The position numbers and the translations under genes were made by a program. Shown in pieces: positions 49,638 to 59,188 of a stretch of DNA of 64,000 nt; position 1 is the first letter of the stretch; every line of letters starts with the position of its first letter. A model generated the notes under the pieces. The model saw nothing but the letters and a program-made list of their open reading frames with translations, was not told the DNA's origin and made no database searches. The DNA comes from Pseudomonas sp. MH9.2 (GTDB lineage: Bacteria > Pseudomonadota > Gammaproteobacteria > Pseudomonadales > Pseudomonadaceae), in contig NZ_CP133784.1 of the NCBI RefSeq assembly GCF_034353875.1, positions 4,554,501 to 4,618,500 on the forward strand. Reading direction: 5' to 3'.

Positions 49638-50552
49638 TTAAATAGATAGCCTGCGCCCGGTATGAGGTTGCTCGCGGGCGACGCTCAAAAAGGGGTCGAC
49701 CAACGCGGGTCGTGCCGTGCCTCGGCGCCATGCCAGGCCTACGTCCAGGGTCTGGCTGAGGTCCGCCAAGGGGCGCGCTTCGATGATGTCGCCCTCCAGC
49801 GACCAGGGCCGATAGGTCATGTCTGGCTGGATGGAAACCCCGAGTCCGGCTGCCACCAGGCTCCGGACGGCTTCGGTCGAAGCTGTGCGCAGTGTGATGT
49901 GCGGTTGCAGGCCGGCTCGCGACCACATGCGCTGGGCATTCATGTCCATTTCATCGACATTGAGCTGAATTAACGGCTCGCGAGCGACGTCTGCCAGGTT
50001 AATGCTGTCGTGTTCCAGCAGGGGGTGCTGCGCAGGCAGCCAGACCCGGTGCGGTGAGTGGGTGAGTACTTCGGTTTGCAGGGCGTAGCGGTCTTCGAGG
50101 TTGGACAGGATCAACACCCCGACATCAATCTCGCCGCTGACCAGCAAATGCTCGATATACGGGCGCTCGTCTTCCATTACGCGGATGTCGACGTTGGGGT
50201 AAGCACGCTGAAAACGAGTCAACAAGTCCGCCAGGTAATAGCCCGCCACCAGGCTGGTCACGCCGACAATCAACTGGCCTGCTACCTGGTCGGTGCTTTG
50301 TTGCAGGCTGCGCTTGGCGTTGTCCACCGTGGCCAGGATCAAGTGCGCCTGGCGCAGGAACTGGTGGCCCTGATGGGTCAGGCTCATGCCCTTGGCATGG
50401 CGGTTGAACAGCGTGACGCCGATTTCCTGTTCCAGTTGCTGGATCGCCAACGTCAGCGTGGACTGGGAAATGTACACCGCCTGTGCGGCGGCCGAGATCG
50501 AACCGGTTTCCGCGACCGCGATGAAGTGACGGATCTGGCGCAACGTCATCAT
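49638..50552 (-). CDS. LysR-family transcriptional regulator
   Basis: A 304-residue regulator: N-terminal winged helix-turn-helix (MMTLRQIRHFIAVAETGSI, AAAQAVYISQSTLTLAIQQLE) and a C-terminal substrate-binding co-inducer domain (about 90-295). It lies directly upstream of, and on the same strand as, the second aldehyde dehydrogenase (96-base gap), so it may control that gene and the ydc-like operon. Ligand unknown. Start at 50552 or the next codon; ribosome site weak. Confidence 0.88.
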   Translation of the reverse strand: MMTLRQIRHFIAVAETGSISAAAQAVYISQSTLTLAIQQLEQEIGVTLFNRHAKGMSLTHQGHQFLRQAHLILATVDNAKRSLQQSTDQVAGQLIVGVTSLVAGYYLADLLTRFQRAYPNVDIRVMEDERPYIEHLLVSGEIDVGVLILSNLEDRYALQTEVLTHSPHRVWLPAQHPLLEHDSINLADVAREPLIQLNVDEMDMNAQRMWSRAGLQPHITLRTASTEAVRSLVAAGLGVSIQPDMTYRPWSLEGDIIEARPLADLSQTLDVGLAWRRGTARPALVDPFLSVAREQPHTGRRLSI

Positions 50553-50748
50553 GAGAGGGCAGCTCTGGCGAGGTTGTTGATTGGTTTTTTAGATGTTTCA
50601 GAGTGTATATCTTTTTAAACGATAGTTGAGCGAGTGACGCTGCCTGGAGGGCCATGCAACATTTCGAAGCACTCCTCAAACCTGCCCGGACACACTTCGT
50701 TCTACTCTGCTTGCCACGAAACGACTGACAAGTTCTGGAGGCTTTCCC

Positions 50749-51498
50749 ATGAATACGCGTGGCTTACTCGATCAACTGCTTAAGTCCGGGCAGGACCTGC
50801 TACAGAACAAAACTGGCGTGCGAACGGGCAATCATTCCGATAACAGCGCCCCCGCTGCGGGCGGTTCAGGGGGGTTAGGCGGTTTGCTCGGTGGGGCGGG
50901 CGGAGGGTTGGGTGGGTTCCTGTCCGGTGCGGGCGGCGGAGCATTGGCGGCTGGTGCGATGGGTTTGCTGATGGGTAATAAAACCGCACGCAAGGTGGGC
51001 GGCAAGGCGCTGACCTACGGTGGTCTCGCGGCGCTGGGGGTTTTGGCCTACAAAGCCTATGGCAATTGGCAAGCCAATCAAGGCACAGCCCCACACTCCG
51101 AGCCACAAACTATTGACCGGCTGCCAGCGCCGCAGGTCGAAGAGCACAGTCAGGCGATTCTCAGGGCACTGGTGGCTGCGGCCAAGGCGGACGGCCATGT
51201 TGATGACCGTGAGCGTCAGTTGATAGAGGGTGAATTCACCAAGCTGACCAACGATCAGGAGCTGCGGCATTGGTTGCAGGCCGAACTCAACAAACCTCTC
51301 GATCCGGCAGAAGTCGCTCGAGCGGCGAACACGCCGGAAATGGCCGCCGAAATGTACATTGCCAGCGTGATGTTGGTGGATGAGGAGCACTTTATGGAGC
51401 GCGCCTATCTTGACGAACTTGCTCGCCAACTCAGGTTGGACCCTGCACTCAAGGTAGAGCTTGAGGCGCAGGTGCGGCAGGCTTCTGATAAAGGGTGA
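50749..51498 (+). CDS. DUF533 / TerB-like inner membrane protein (YebE type)
   Basis: A 249-residue protein. The N-terminal part is glycine-rich (many GG and GGL units, about residues 40-70), followed by a membrane-inserting stretch (about 60-105: ALAAGAMGLLMG, GGLAALGVLAYKAYG) and a C-terminal TerB-like helical domain (AAAKADGHVDDRERQLIEGEF). This is the DUF533/YebE layout. Function not known; envelope stress links are reported for YebE. RBS CTGGAGGC. It precedes wspA on the same strand by 140 bases but has no known link to Wsp. Confidence 0.85.
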   Translation: MNTRGLLDQLLKSGQDLLQNKTGVRTGNHSDNSAPAAGGSGGLGGLLGGAGGGLGGFLSGAGGGALAAGAMGLLMGNKTARKVGGKALTYGGLAALGVLAYKAYGNWQANQGTAPHSEPQTIDRLPAPQVEEHSQAILRALVAAAKADGHVDDRERQLIEGEFTKLTNDQELRHWLQAELNKPLDPAEVARAANTPEMAAEMYIASVMLVDEEHFMERAYLDELARQLRLDPALKVELEAQVRQASDKG

Positions 51499-51638
51499 GC
51501 AACCAGCTGAAAGTATGTCGGAAACACCCGTATTAGCCTTAAGGGGGCTGGGCTATACTCAGCCTGCTTTGGGCCGTCTGTTGGTCCACTTCTTGAACTC
51601 GGCGGATGCTGCCGGTGTTGAACTCTTGAGGGCTGACT

Positions 51639-53261
51639 GTGAAGAACTGGACGTTGCGCCAACGGATTCTGGCGAGTTTCGCTGTGATCATCGCCATCAT
51701 GTTGTTGATGGTTGTCGTGTCGTACTCCCGACTGCTTTCTATTCAGTCCAGCGAGGAGCAGGTCCGCACTGATGCTCTGCCGGGCCTTTATTACAGCACC
51801 ACCATCCGCAATGCATGGGGCACTAGTTACGTTGTCACCTTGAAGCTGCTCGGCGAAGACGAAGGTCGGCCGCTTACGACGGCTGAACTTGAGCAGTTCA
51901 AGGCTAACGAAGCCATCCTCGAAAACGAAGTGAGCAACTATAAGAAAACCATTTTCAGCTCAGATGACCAGGTCCGCTTCGATGCATTTGAGAGGCAACA
52001 TGAGGTTTATCGGAAAGCCCTCGATGACGTTCTCGCGCTTTATCAAGCCAATGATTTTATCAAGGCCCGCAGTGCGCTCAACACGCAGCTGTCCCCTGTC
52101 TGGAATCTGGGTCGCGATCTTATCAATACGTTGATCACCGAAAACAAGAAACTGGCTGACCATGCGGCCGAATCAATTAGCGTCTCGGTGACTGACGCGA
52201 AAATCAGCATGGGTATTTCCCTGCTGATCGCCCTGGCTGCTGCCGCGAGCTGTGGCTTGCTGTTAATGCGCGCAATCATGGCGCCGATGCAGCGCATCGT
52301 GCAGATTCTCGAGGTCATGCGCACCGGTGACTTGAGCAAGCGCCTGGACCTGGACCGCAAAGATGAGTTCGGTGCAGTCGAAACTGGCTTCAACGACATG
52401 ATGACCGAGTTGACGGGCCTGGTTTCACAGGCCCAGCGTTCGTCGGTACAGGTCACCACCTCGGTGACCGAGATCGCCGCGACCTCCAGACAGCAACAGG
52501 CCACGGCCACCGAAACGGCTGCCACCACCACGGAAATCGGTGCGACCTCCAGAGAAATCGCCGCCACGTCCCGTGATCTGGTGCGCACTATGACCGAGGT
52601 CACCTCCGCCGCGGATCAGGCTTCGATCCTTGCAGGCTCCGGCCAGCAAGGCCTGGCGCGTATGGAAGAGACCATGCATCAGGTCATGGGGGCTGCCGAT
52701 CTGGTCAACGCCAAGTTGGCGATCCTCAATGAGAAGGCCGGCAACATCAATCAGGTGGTAGTGACCATCGTCAAAGTGGCCGACCAGACCAACCTCTTGT
52801 CGCTCAACGCGGCCATCGAAGCGGAAAAAGCGGGTGAGTATGGGCGCGGTTTTGCCGTGGTTGCGACTGAAGTACGTCGCTTGGCCGATCAGACCGCCGT
52901 GGCGACGTACGACATCGAGCAGATGGTTCGTGAGATTCAGTCGGCCGTGTCCGCAGGCGTGATGGGCATGGACAAGTTCTCCGAAGAAGTCCGTCGTGGC
53001 ATGTTCGAAGTGACGCAGGTCGGCGAGCAGCTTTCGCAGATCATCTATCAGGTGCAGGCCTTGGCGCCGCGAGTCCTGATGGTTAACGAAGGCATGCAGG
53101 CGCAAGCCACCGGTGCCGAACAGATCAATCAGGCGCTGGTGCAACTGGGTGATGCCAGCAGCCAGACAGTTGAGTCGTTGCGTCAGGCCAGTTTCGCCAT
53201 TGATGAGCTGAGCCAGGTGGCGGTGGGGCTGCGCAGCGGCGTCTCGCGTTTCAAAGTCTGA
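51639..53261 (+). CDS. wspA: Wsp methyl-accepting chemoreceptor-like protein
   Basis: Inner-membrane receptor of the surface-sensing Wsp system; active clusters stimulate WspE. The 540 residues have helix 1 (about 9-29), a periplasmic four-helix-bundle domain (30-189), helix 2 (190-211), HAMP (about 212-265) and the signalling domain with the tip LLSLNAAIEAEKAGEYGRGFAVVATEVRRLADQT in two stretches. The start is GTG at 51639 after CTTGAGGG. A TATACT at 51554-51559 may be the -10 box. First gene of the wsp operon. Confidence 0.93.
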   Translation: MKNWTLRQRILASFAVIIAIMLLMVVVSYSRLLSIQSSEEQVRTDALPGLYYSTTIRNAWGTSYVVTLKLLGEDEGRPLTTAELEQFKANEAILENEVSNYKKTIFSSDDQVRFDAFERQHEVYRKALDDVLALYQANDFIKARSALNTQLSPVWNLGRDLINTLITENKKLADHAAESISVSVTDAKISMGISLLIALAAAASCGLLLMRAIMAPMQRIVQILEVMRTGDLSKRLDLDRKDEFGAVETGFNDMMTELTGLVSQAQRSSVQVTTSVTEIAATSRQQQATATETAATTTEIGATSREIAATSRDLVRTMTEVTSAADQASILAGSGQQGLARMEETMHQVMGAADLVNAKLAILNEKAGNINQVVVTIVKVADQTNLLSLNAAIEAEKAGEYGRGFAVVATEVRRLADQTAVATYDIEQMVREIQSAVSAGVMGMDKFSEEVRRGMFEVTQVGEQLSQIIYQVQALAPRVLMVNEGMQAQATGAEQINQALVQLGDASSQTVESLRQASFAIDELSQVAVGLRSGVSRFKV

Positions 53262-53270
53262 GACCGGACG

Positions 53271-53807
53271 ATGATCGAGCACTCAGCCAAGCGTGGCGCC
53301 CCGGCGTTACCGCAGAACAAGCTGTTTTTGTTGTTTCACATAGGTGACGAGCGTTACGCCCTGGAGGCGGTCGAAATCGCCGAAGTACTCCCACGTTTGC
53401 ATCTCAGACCCATCCCCCAGGCGCCACATTGGGTGGCCGGGGTGTTTGCGTACCGGGGCATGGTGGTGCCGGTGATTGATCTCAGTGCGCTCACCTTTGG
53501 CCGCCCGGCACAGACTCGAACCAGTACCCGTCTGGTCCTGGTTCACTATCGCCCGGACGCTGACCGATCCGGCCAGTTGCTCGGCCTGATTCTGGAACAG
53601 GCCACCGATACCCTGCGTTGCCCGCCTCGCGAGTTCAAGGAATACGGTCTGGATAATCGACTGTCACCCTACCTCGGCCCGGTACGCGAGGACAAACAAG
53701 GGTTGCTGCAATGGATTCGGGTCCAGGACCTGCTCAGTGATTCGGTGCGCGAGCTGCTTTATCCTGCCCAACCCTTGAATATCGAGCTGTTCGAGGAGGC
53801 GCCATGA
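53271..53807 (+). CDS. wspB: CheW-like coupling protein WspB
   Basis: A 178-residue CheW-domain protein linking WspA to the WspE kinase. Typical CheW segments are LFLLFHIGDERYALEAVEIAEVLP, VAGVFAYRGMVVPVIDL and IRVQDLL. It lies nine bases after wspA, and its stop overlaps the wspC start (ATGA). Confidence 0.93.
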   Translation: MIEHSAKRGAPALPQNKLFLLFHIGDERYALEAVEIAEVLPRLHLRPIPQAPHWVAGVFAYRGMVVPVIDLSALTFGRPAQTRTSTRLVLVHYRPDADRSGQLLGLILEQATDTLRCPPREFKEYGLDNRLSPYLGPVREDKQGLLQWIRVQDLLSDSVRELLYPAQPLNIELFEEAP

Positions 53808-55105
53808 GCAATGACGCGCGTTTCTTTTCCTTCCTCAAGGACCGCATCGGTCTGGACGTTGCCTCGGTCGGTGAAGCGATCATCGAGCGCGCCGTGCGCC
53901 AGCGTTGCGCCGCATCGAGCGCGCAGGACAGTGACGGCTATTGGCAGTTGTTGCAGACGTCGGCCAGCGAGCAGCAAGCGCTGATCGAAGCGGTGATTGT
54001 CCCCGAGACCTGGTTCTTTCGTTACCCGGAATCGTTTTCGACCCTGGGCAAGCTGGCGCAGACGCGACTGGCGGAACTGATGGGCTCGCGACCGCTGCGT
54101 ATCCTCAGCCTGCCCTGTTCCACGGGCGAAGAACCCTATTCGATTGCCATGGCCCTGTTCGATGCCGGGATTTGCCCGCAACAGTTTCAGGTCGATGGCA
54201 TCGATATCAGTCCCTTGTCCATCGAGCGGGCAACGCGGGCGATTTATGGCAGAAACTCGTTTCGCGGTGAGCAAATAACCTTTCGTGACCAGTATTTCAG
54301 TGCTGAGGTCGATGGTTTTTTACTCAATGAACGGGTGTGTAACCAGGTCAACTTTCAGACGGGTAACGTGCTTGATCCGACGTTGTTGGCGGCGAGACCC
54401 GCTTATGACTTCGTGTTCTGCCGCAATCTGTTGATCTATTTCGATCTGGCGACCCAACAACGCGTTTTCGAGGTGCTCAAGCGCATGACCCGCGAAGAAG
54501 GCGTGTTGTTTATCGGTCCGGCCGAGGGCAGTCTGCTGGCGCGTTTGGGCATGCGTTCAATCGGTATTGCGCAGTCGTTTGCTTTTAGCCGCTGCGCGGA
54601 AAAAGCCGAAGTGCCGCCTGCTGCTGTTGTGCCCCTGTCGCTTCCAACCCCGGTGCCAGCGACCTTTACTCGTTCGCGGGCCAGTCTGCCGTTGCGGGCG
54701 AGCCCCCGATCGTTTGCGTCAAGCCCGCCGGTCCTTGCAAGCGCCAGAGCTGTACCCACTCCGGCAGGGGGCCTCGACAATGAAGCCGCCAGCTTGCTGG
54801 CAAACATCGCAAGCCTGGCCAACGAGGGTAAAAGTGCCGAGGCGCGCGCGGCCTGCGAGCGCTACCTGAAACTATATGAGCCGGTAGCCCAAGTGTTTTA
54901 TTGGCTGGGACTGCTCAGCGATCTCGGCGGCCAGACGGCGGAGGCGCAGGGTTTGTATCGCAAAGCGTTGTACCTGCAGCCACAACATCCCGAGGCATTG
55001 GCGCAGTTGGCGACTCTGCTGGCCTCTCAAGGCGATACCGAAGGTGCCCGCCGTTTGCAGGACCGGGCTGCCCGTGGCCTGAGTAAGGAAGGACGTAATC
55101 GATGA
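53804..55105 (+). CDS. wspC: CheR-type methyltransferase WspC with TPR tail
   Basis: Methylates receptor glutamates of WspA, raising signalling. The 433 residues contain a CheR domain (about 1-270) with SLPCSTGEEPYSIAMAL for S-adenosylmethionine and the FCRNLLIYFD motif. A proline/serine/alanine-rich linker (about 270-330) follows, then TPR repeats (WLGLLSDLGGQTAEAQGLYRKALYLQPQHPEALAQLA). The TPR fusion is usual for WspC. ATGA overlaps at both ends. Confidence 0.93.
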   Translation: MSNDARFFSFLKDRIGLDVASVGEAIIERAVRQRCAASSAQDSDGYWQLLQTSASEQQALIEAVIVPETWFFRYPESFSTLGKLAQTRLAELMGSRPLRILSLPCSTGEEPYSIAMALFDAGICPQQFQVDGIDISPLSIERATRAIYGRNSFRGEQITFRDQYFSAEVDGFLLNERVCNQVNFQTGNVLDPTLLAARPAYDFVFCRNLLIYFDLATQQRVFEVLKRMTREEGVLFIGPAEGSLLARLGMRSIGIAQSFAFSRCAEKAEVPPAAVVPLSLPTPVPATFTRSRASLPLRASPRSFASSPPVLASARAVPTPAGGLDNEAASLLANIASLANEGKSAEARAACERYLKLYEPVAQVFYWLGLLSDLGGQTAEAQGLYRKALYLQPQHPEALAQLATLLASQGDTEGARRLQDRAARGLSKEGRNR

Positions 55106-55791
55106 GCGGCCAGCTGAGCGAACCAAGCCTGACCCAGCAAGACCTCCAGGCAATCGACGATTGCTGGAACCGTATTGGTATACACGGCGAACGTTCTTGC
55201 CCATTGCTGGCCGAGCATATTCATTGCCGTAACTGTTCGGTGTATTCCGCTGCCGCCACGCGCCTGCTGGATCGCTATTCCCTGGCCCAGGAACATCGGG
55301 TGCAGGGCCATACCCTTGAGGCGCACAGCGAGATCAAGACCCGCTCGATCCTGGTGTTTCGTCTGGGCGAAGAATGGCTCGGGTTGCCCACCCGCTGTCT
55401 GGTCGAGGTGGCGCCGTTGCAGGCCATTCATTCTCTGCCGCATCAACGCTCGCGGGCGTTGCTTGGCGTCGTCAATGTACGGGGCGCGCTGGTGGCCTGC
55501 CTGTCGCTGGTTGAGTTGCTGGGCCTGGACAGCTCGCCCGCGGTGACACACTCGGTGCGGATCGTGCCGCGCATGCTGATCGTCGCTGCACAGGGTGGCC
55601 CGGTCGTGGTGCCGGTGGACGAGGTCGATGGCATCCATGCCATGGATGAGCGTGCTCTGGACTCGGCGTCCGGCGCGGGTCATCAGACCCATGCCAGATT
55701 TACCCGGGGCGTTCTGCAGTGGAAAGCGCGCAGTTTGCGCCTGCTCGATGAAGATCAACTGCTGTCGGCCGTGAACCGGAGCCTCACATGA
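55102..55791 (+). CDS. wspD: CheW-like coupling protein WspD
   Basis: A 229-residue second CheW protein; the CheW domain (about 75-215) has ILVFRLGEEWLGLPTRCLVEV and LLGVVNVRGALVACLSL. An N-terminal extension carries CPLLAEHIHCRNCSVY, a His/Cys cluster also seen in WspD proteins, which may bind a metal. Overlaps wspC and wspE by four bases each. Confidence 0.92.
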   Translation: MSGQLSEPSLTQQDLQAIDDCWNRIGIHGERSCPLLAEHIHCRNCSVYSAAATRLLDRYSLAQEHRVQGHTLEAHSEIKTRSILVFRLGEEWLGLPTRCLVEVAPLQAIHSLPHQRSRALLGVVNVRGALVACLSLVELLGLDSSPAVTHSVRIVPRMLIVAAQGGPVVVPVDEVDGIHAMDERALDSASGAGHQTHARFTRGVLQWKARSLRLLDEDQLLSAVNRSLT

Positions 55792-58136
55792 CCCCAGAAC
55801 AAATGCGCGATGCGTCGCTGTTTGAGTTGTTTGCGCTGGAAGCCGAAGCACAAACCCAGGTCCTCAGCGCTGGCTTGTTGGCGCTGGAGCGTAACCCCAC
55901 GCAGGCAGAGCACCTGGAAGCCTGCATGCGCGCCGCCCATTCGCTCAAGGGCGCGGCGCGGATTGTCGGGGTCGATGCCGGGGTCAGCGTGGCCCATGTG
56001 ATGGAAGATTGTCTGGTCAGCGCCCAAGAATTCAGGTTGCACCTGCGGCCCGAGCATATCGATGCCTTGCTGCTGGGTACCGACTTACTGATGCGCATCG
56101 CCACGCCAGGCAGTACGGGCGTTAGCCCTGCGGATATCGACGCGTATGTGCTGCAAATGAACGCGTTGCTGGCGCCAGGTGCCGCCACCGGCGATTCAGC
56201 GTCGGCAACGTCTGCACAGCCGTCGCTTGAATCGCTTCTGTCCATGCCCGAGATGACCACTGTCGATTTATTGGCCGCTGCACTGCGCCTTGATACTCCT
56301 GCGCCGTACACCGAGCCGGACCCGGTTTCTGTCCTTGCTTCTGTCGTGGCTGAGGCGCCCCGTCAAAACCAACGGATCGCTGAAGGCGGTGAGCGCGTCT
56401 TGCGGGTGACGGCCGATCGCCTGAACAGCTTGCTCGACTTGTCGAGTAAGTCGCTGGTCGAAACTCAGCGGATCAAGCCGTATCTGGCGACAATGCAGCG
56501 GGTCAAGCGTCTGCAAAATAAAAGCGCGAGGACCCTCGACAGTCTGGATGTGAGCCTCAAAGAGTCCGGCGCAAGCGTCGAGGCCCTGGAAATACTCGAA
56601 GAAGCCCGGCGTTTGCTGTCCGAAGCCCAGGCGATGCTGACCCAGCAGACCTCTCAGTTGGATGAGTTCGGTTGGCAGGCCAGCCAGCGTGCGCAGTTGA
56701 TGTACGACACTGCACTGGCCTGTCGGATGCGCCCCTTTGCCGATGTGCTGGTCGGTCAGGCGCGCATGGTCCGCGACCTGGGCCGCGAGTTGGGTAAGCC
56801 TGTGCGCCTGGAAATCGAAGGCGAAAAGACCCAGGTCGACCGTGACGTGCTGGAAAAGCTCGAAGCGCCCTTGACCCATTTGCTGCGCAACGCGGTGGAT
56901 CATGGCATCGAATTGCCCGAGCAGCGGCTGCTGGCAGGTAAACCTGCAGAAGGCGTCATCCGGCTCAGGGCGTCCCATCAGGCCGGCCTGTTGGTGGTGG
57001 AAGTCAGTGACGACGGCGCGGGTGTCGATCTCGATCAACTGCGTCGCAGCATCATCAAGCGCCAGTTGTCGCCCGCTGAAACCGCTGAGCAACTGAGTGA
57101 AGATGAGCTGCTGAGCTTTTTGTTCCTGCCCGGCTTCAGTCTGCGCGACAAGGTCACCGAAGTGTCCGGGCGTGGCGTTGGCCTGGACGCGGTGCAGCAT
57201 ATGGTCCGCCAACTTCGTGGGGCGATCGAAGTCGAACAGGGTGCAGGGCAGGGCTGCCGCTTCCAACTGACAGTGCCACTGACCCTGTCGGTGGTCCGCA
57301 GTCTGGTGGTCGACGTCGGTGGGGAGGCGTATGCATTCCCCTTGGCGCACATCGAACGCATGCGTGATGTGCAGGCCAGTGAAGTCGTGCAGTTGGAGGG
57401 GCGTCAGCATTTCTGGTACGACGAGCGCCCCGTAGGACTGGTGGCCGCCAGCCAGTTGCTTCAGCGCCCGCAAAGCCAGCCTGTCGGTGACGTGCTCAAG
57501 GTCGTGATCATTCGTGAGCGGGATGCCGTATATGGCGTGGCGGTCGAGCGTTTTATCGGTGAGCGCACGCTGGTGGTGCTGCCCCTCGATCCGCGACTGG
57601 GCAAGGTCCAGGATATTTCAGCCGGGGCCTTGCTCGACGATGGCTCGGCGGTATTGATCATTGATGTGGACGATATGCTGCGTTCGGTGGAGAAACTGCT
57701 CAACACCGGACGTCTGGAGCGCATCGGCCGGGGCGGCCAGCAAGCCGATGCCGTAGCGCGCAAGCGGGTGTTGGTGGTCGATGACTCGCTGACGGTGCGT
57801 GAGCTGGAGCGCAAGTTGCTGCTCAATCGTGGGTATGAAGTGGTGGTGGCGGTGGATGGCATGGACGGCTGGAATGCCTTGCGTGCCGAAGACTTTGACT
57901 TGCTGATCACCGATATAGACATGCCGCGCATGGACGGTATCGAGCTGGTTACCCTGTTGCGTCGGGACAGTCGTTTGCAGTCCCTGCCGGTGATGGTGGT
58001 GTCATACAAGGACCGAGAAGAAGATCGCCGTCGAGGTCTGGATGCCGGTGCGGATTATTACTTGGCTAAAGCCAGCTTTCATGACGACGCTTTGCTCGAT
58101 GCCGTGATGGAGTTGATCGGAGGTGCGCAGGGATGA
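55788..58136 (+). CDS. wspE: CheA-CheY hybrid histidine kinase WspE
   Basis: Central kinase of the Wsp complex; phosphorylates WspR and WspF. The 782 residues hold an Hpt domain with His51 in AHSLKGAARIVG, a dimerisation helix pair (about 215-320), the ATPase with HLLRNAVDHGIELPE, DDGAGVD and GRGVGLDAV, a CheW-like regulatory domain (about 490-625) and a C-terminal receiver with Asp709 in LLITDIDMPRMDG. No catalytic residue is lost. ATGA overlaps with wspD and wspF. Confidence 0.94.
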   Translation: MTPEQMRDASLFELFALEAEAQTQVLSAGLLALERNPTQAEHLEACMRAAHSLKGAARIVGVDAGVSVAHVMEDCLVSAQEFRLHLRPEHIDALLLGTDLLMRIATPGSTGVSPADIDAYVLQMNALLAPGAATGDSASATSAQPSLESLLSMPEMTTVDLLAAALRLDTPAPYTEPDPVSVLASVVAEAPRQNQRIAEGGERVLRVTADRLNSLLDLSSKSLVETQRIKPYLATMQRVKRLQNKSARTLDSLDVSLKESGASVEALEILEEARRLLSEAQAMLTQQTSQLDEFGWQASQRAQLMYDTALACRMRPFADVLVGQARMVRDLGRELGKPVRLEIEGEKTQVDRDVLEKLEAPLTHLLRNAVDHGIELPEQRLLAGKPAEGVIRLRASHQAGLLVVEVSDDGAGVDLDQLRRSIIKRQLSPAETAEQLSEDELLSFLFLPGFSLRDKVTEVSGRGVGLDAVQHMVRQLRGAIEVEQGAGQGCRFQLTVPLTLSVVRSLVVDVGGEAYAFPLAHIERMRDVQASEVVQLEGRQHFWYDERPVGLVAASQLLQRPQSQPVGDVLKVVIIRERDAVYGVAVERFIGERTLVVLPLDPRLGKVQDISAGALLDDGSAVLIIDVDDMLRSVEKLLNTGRLERIGRGGQQADAVARKRVLVVDDSLTVRELERKLLLNRGYEVVVAVDGMDGWNALRAEDFDLLITDIDMPRMDGIELVTLLRRDSRLQSLPVMVVSYKDREEDRRRGLDAGADYYLAKASFHDDALLDAVMELIGGAQG

Positions 58137-59140
58137 AGATCGCTATCGTCAACGATATGCCCATGGCCGTGGAGGCCCTGCGCCGGGCCATCGCTTTCGA
58201 GCCCGCGCATCAGGTGGTCTGGGTCGCGGCCAATGGCGCCGAAGCCGTCGAGCGCTGTGCGCAGCTGACGCCGGACCTTATCCTGATGGACCTGATCATG
58301 CCGGTCATGGATGGCGTCGAAGCGACCCGACAGATCATGGCCGCTACACCGTGCGCCATCGTCATTGTTACCGTGGACCGACAGCAGAATGTCCATCGGG
58401 TGTTCGAAGCCATGGGGTACGGCGCGCTGGATGTGGTCGATACGCCCGCCCTGGGCGCAGGGAATCCCAAGGACGCAGCGGCCCCGCTATTGCGCAAGAT
58501 CCTCAATATTGACTGGTTGATCGGTCAGCGCGACAGTCGCGTGCGCACGGTCGCCACGCCTTTGCGTGCGAGCGTACAGCGCCAGGGTCTGGTGGCTATC
58601 GGCTCTTCCGCGGGCGGCCCGGCAGCGCTGGAAGTTCTCCTGAAGGGCCTGCCCGCGTCATTTCCTGCGGCTGTTGTGCTGGTTCAGCATGTGGATCAGG
58701 TTTTTGCCGCCGGGATGGCTGAGTGGCTGGCCAGTGCGTCTGGTTTGCCCGTGCGTCTGGCCCGTGACGGCGAGCCGCCAGAGCGGGGAACAGTCTTGCT
58801 GGCGGGCACCAATCACCATATTCGCTTATTGAAAAACGGTAGTCTGGCGTACACCGCCGAGCCCGTAAACGAAATTTATCGGCCCTCGATCGACGTTTTT
58901 TTCGAGAGTGTGGCCAGCTATTGGAGTGGAGATGCGGTGGGTGTGTTGCTAACGGGGATGGGGCGCGATGGTGCTCAAGGGCTTAAGTTGATGCGACAGC
59001 AGGGGTTTTTGACCATCGCTCAGGATCAACACAGCTGTGCTGTGTATGGCATGCCCAAGGCGGCTGCCGCGATCGATGCAGCTGTCGAAATTCGGCCACT
59101 GGAAAAAATTGCGCCCAGATTGATCGAGGTGTTCGGCTAA
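58133..59140 (+). CDS. wspF: CheB-type methylesterase WspF
   Basis: Removes methyl groups from WspA and damps the pathway; loss of WspF gives the wrinkly, c-di-GMP-rich phenotype known in P. fluorescens and P. aeruginosa. The 335 residues have a receiver with Asp53 in LMDLIMPVMDG, then a methylesterase domain with Ser in GSSAGGPAALE, His in LVQHVDQ and Asp in GMGRDGAQG. The frame is intact, so there is no sign of an adaptive wspF mutation. Confidence 0.94.
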   Translation: MKIAIVNDMPMAVEALRRAIAFEPAHQVVWVAANGAEAVERCAQLTPDLILMDLIMPVMDGVEATRQIMAATPCAIVIVTVDRQQNVHRVFEAMGYGALDVVDTPALGAGNPKDAAAPLLRKILNIDWLIGQRDSRVRTVATPLRASVQRQGLVAIGSSAGGPAALEVLLKGLPASFPAAVVLVQHVDQVFAAGMAEWLASASGLPVRLARDGEPPERGTVLLAGTNHHIRLLKNGSLAYTAEPVNEIYRPSIDVFFESVASYWSGDAVGVLLTGMGRDGAQGLKLMRQQGFLTIAQDQHSCAVYGMPKAAAAIDAAVEIRPLEKIAPRLIEVFG

Positions 59141-59188
59141 TGACTTTTCAGGCGTGTTCACGACCAGTCAGAGAGCAGGAGCCCCGGC

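Noticed and set aside
51531..51559. Full sigma70 promoter for wspA
   Set aside because: TATACT is a fair -10 box, but no -35 hexamer at 16-18 bases resembles consensus, so only the -10 is mentioned in the wspA entry.
56268..57473. 401-codon frame antisense to wspE
   Set aside because: wspE is complete with every catalytic motif; the antisense frame has none.
58133..59140. Possible wspF loss-of-function typical of wrinkly spreader strains
   Set aside because: The frame is full length with receiver Asp53 and the Ser/His/Asp methylesterase motifs intact.
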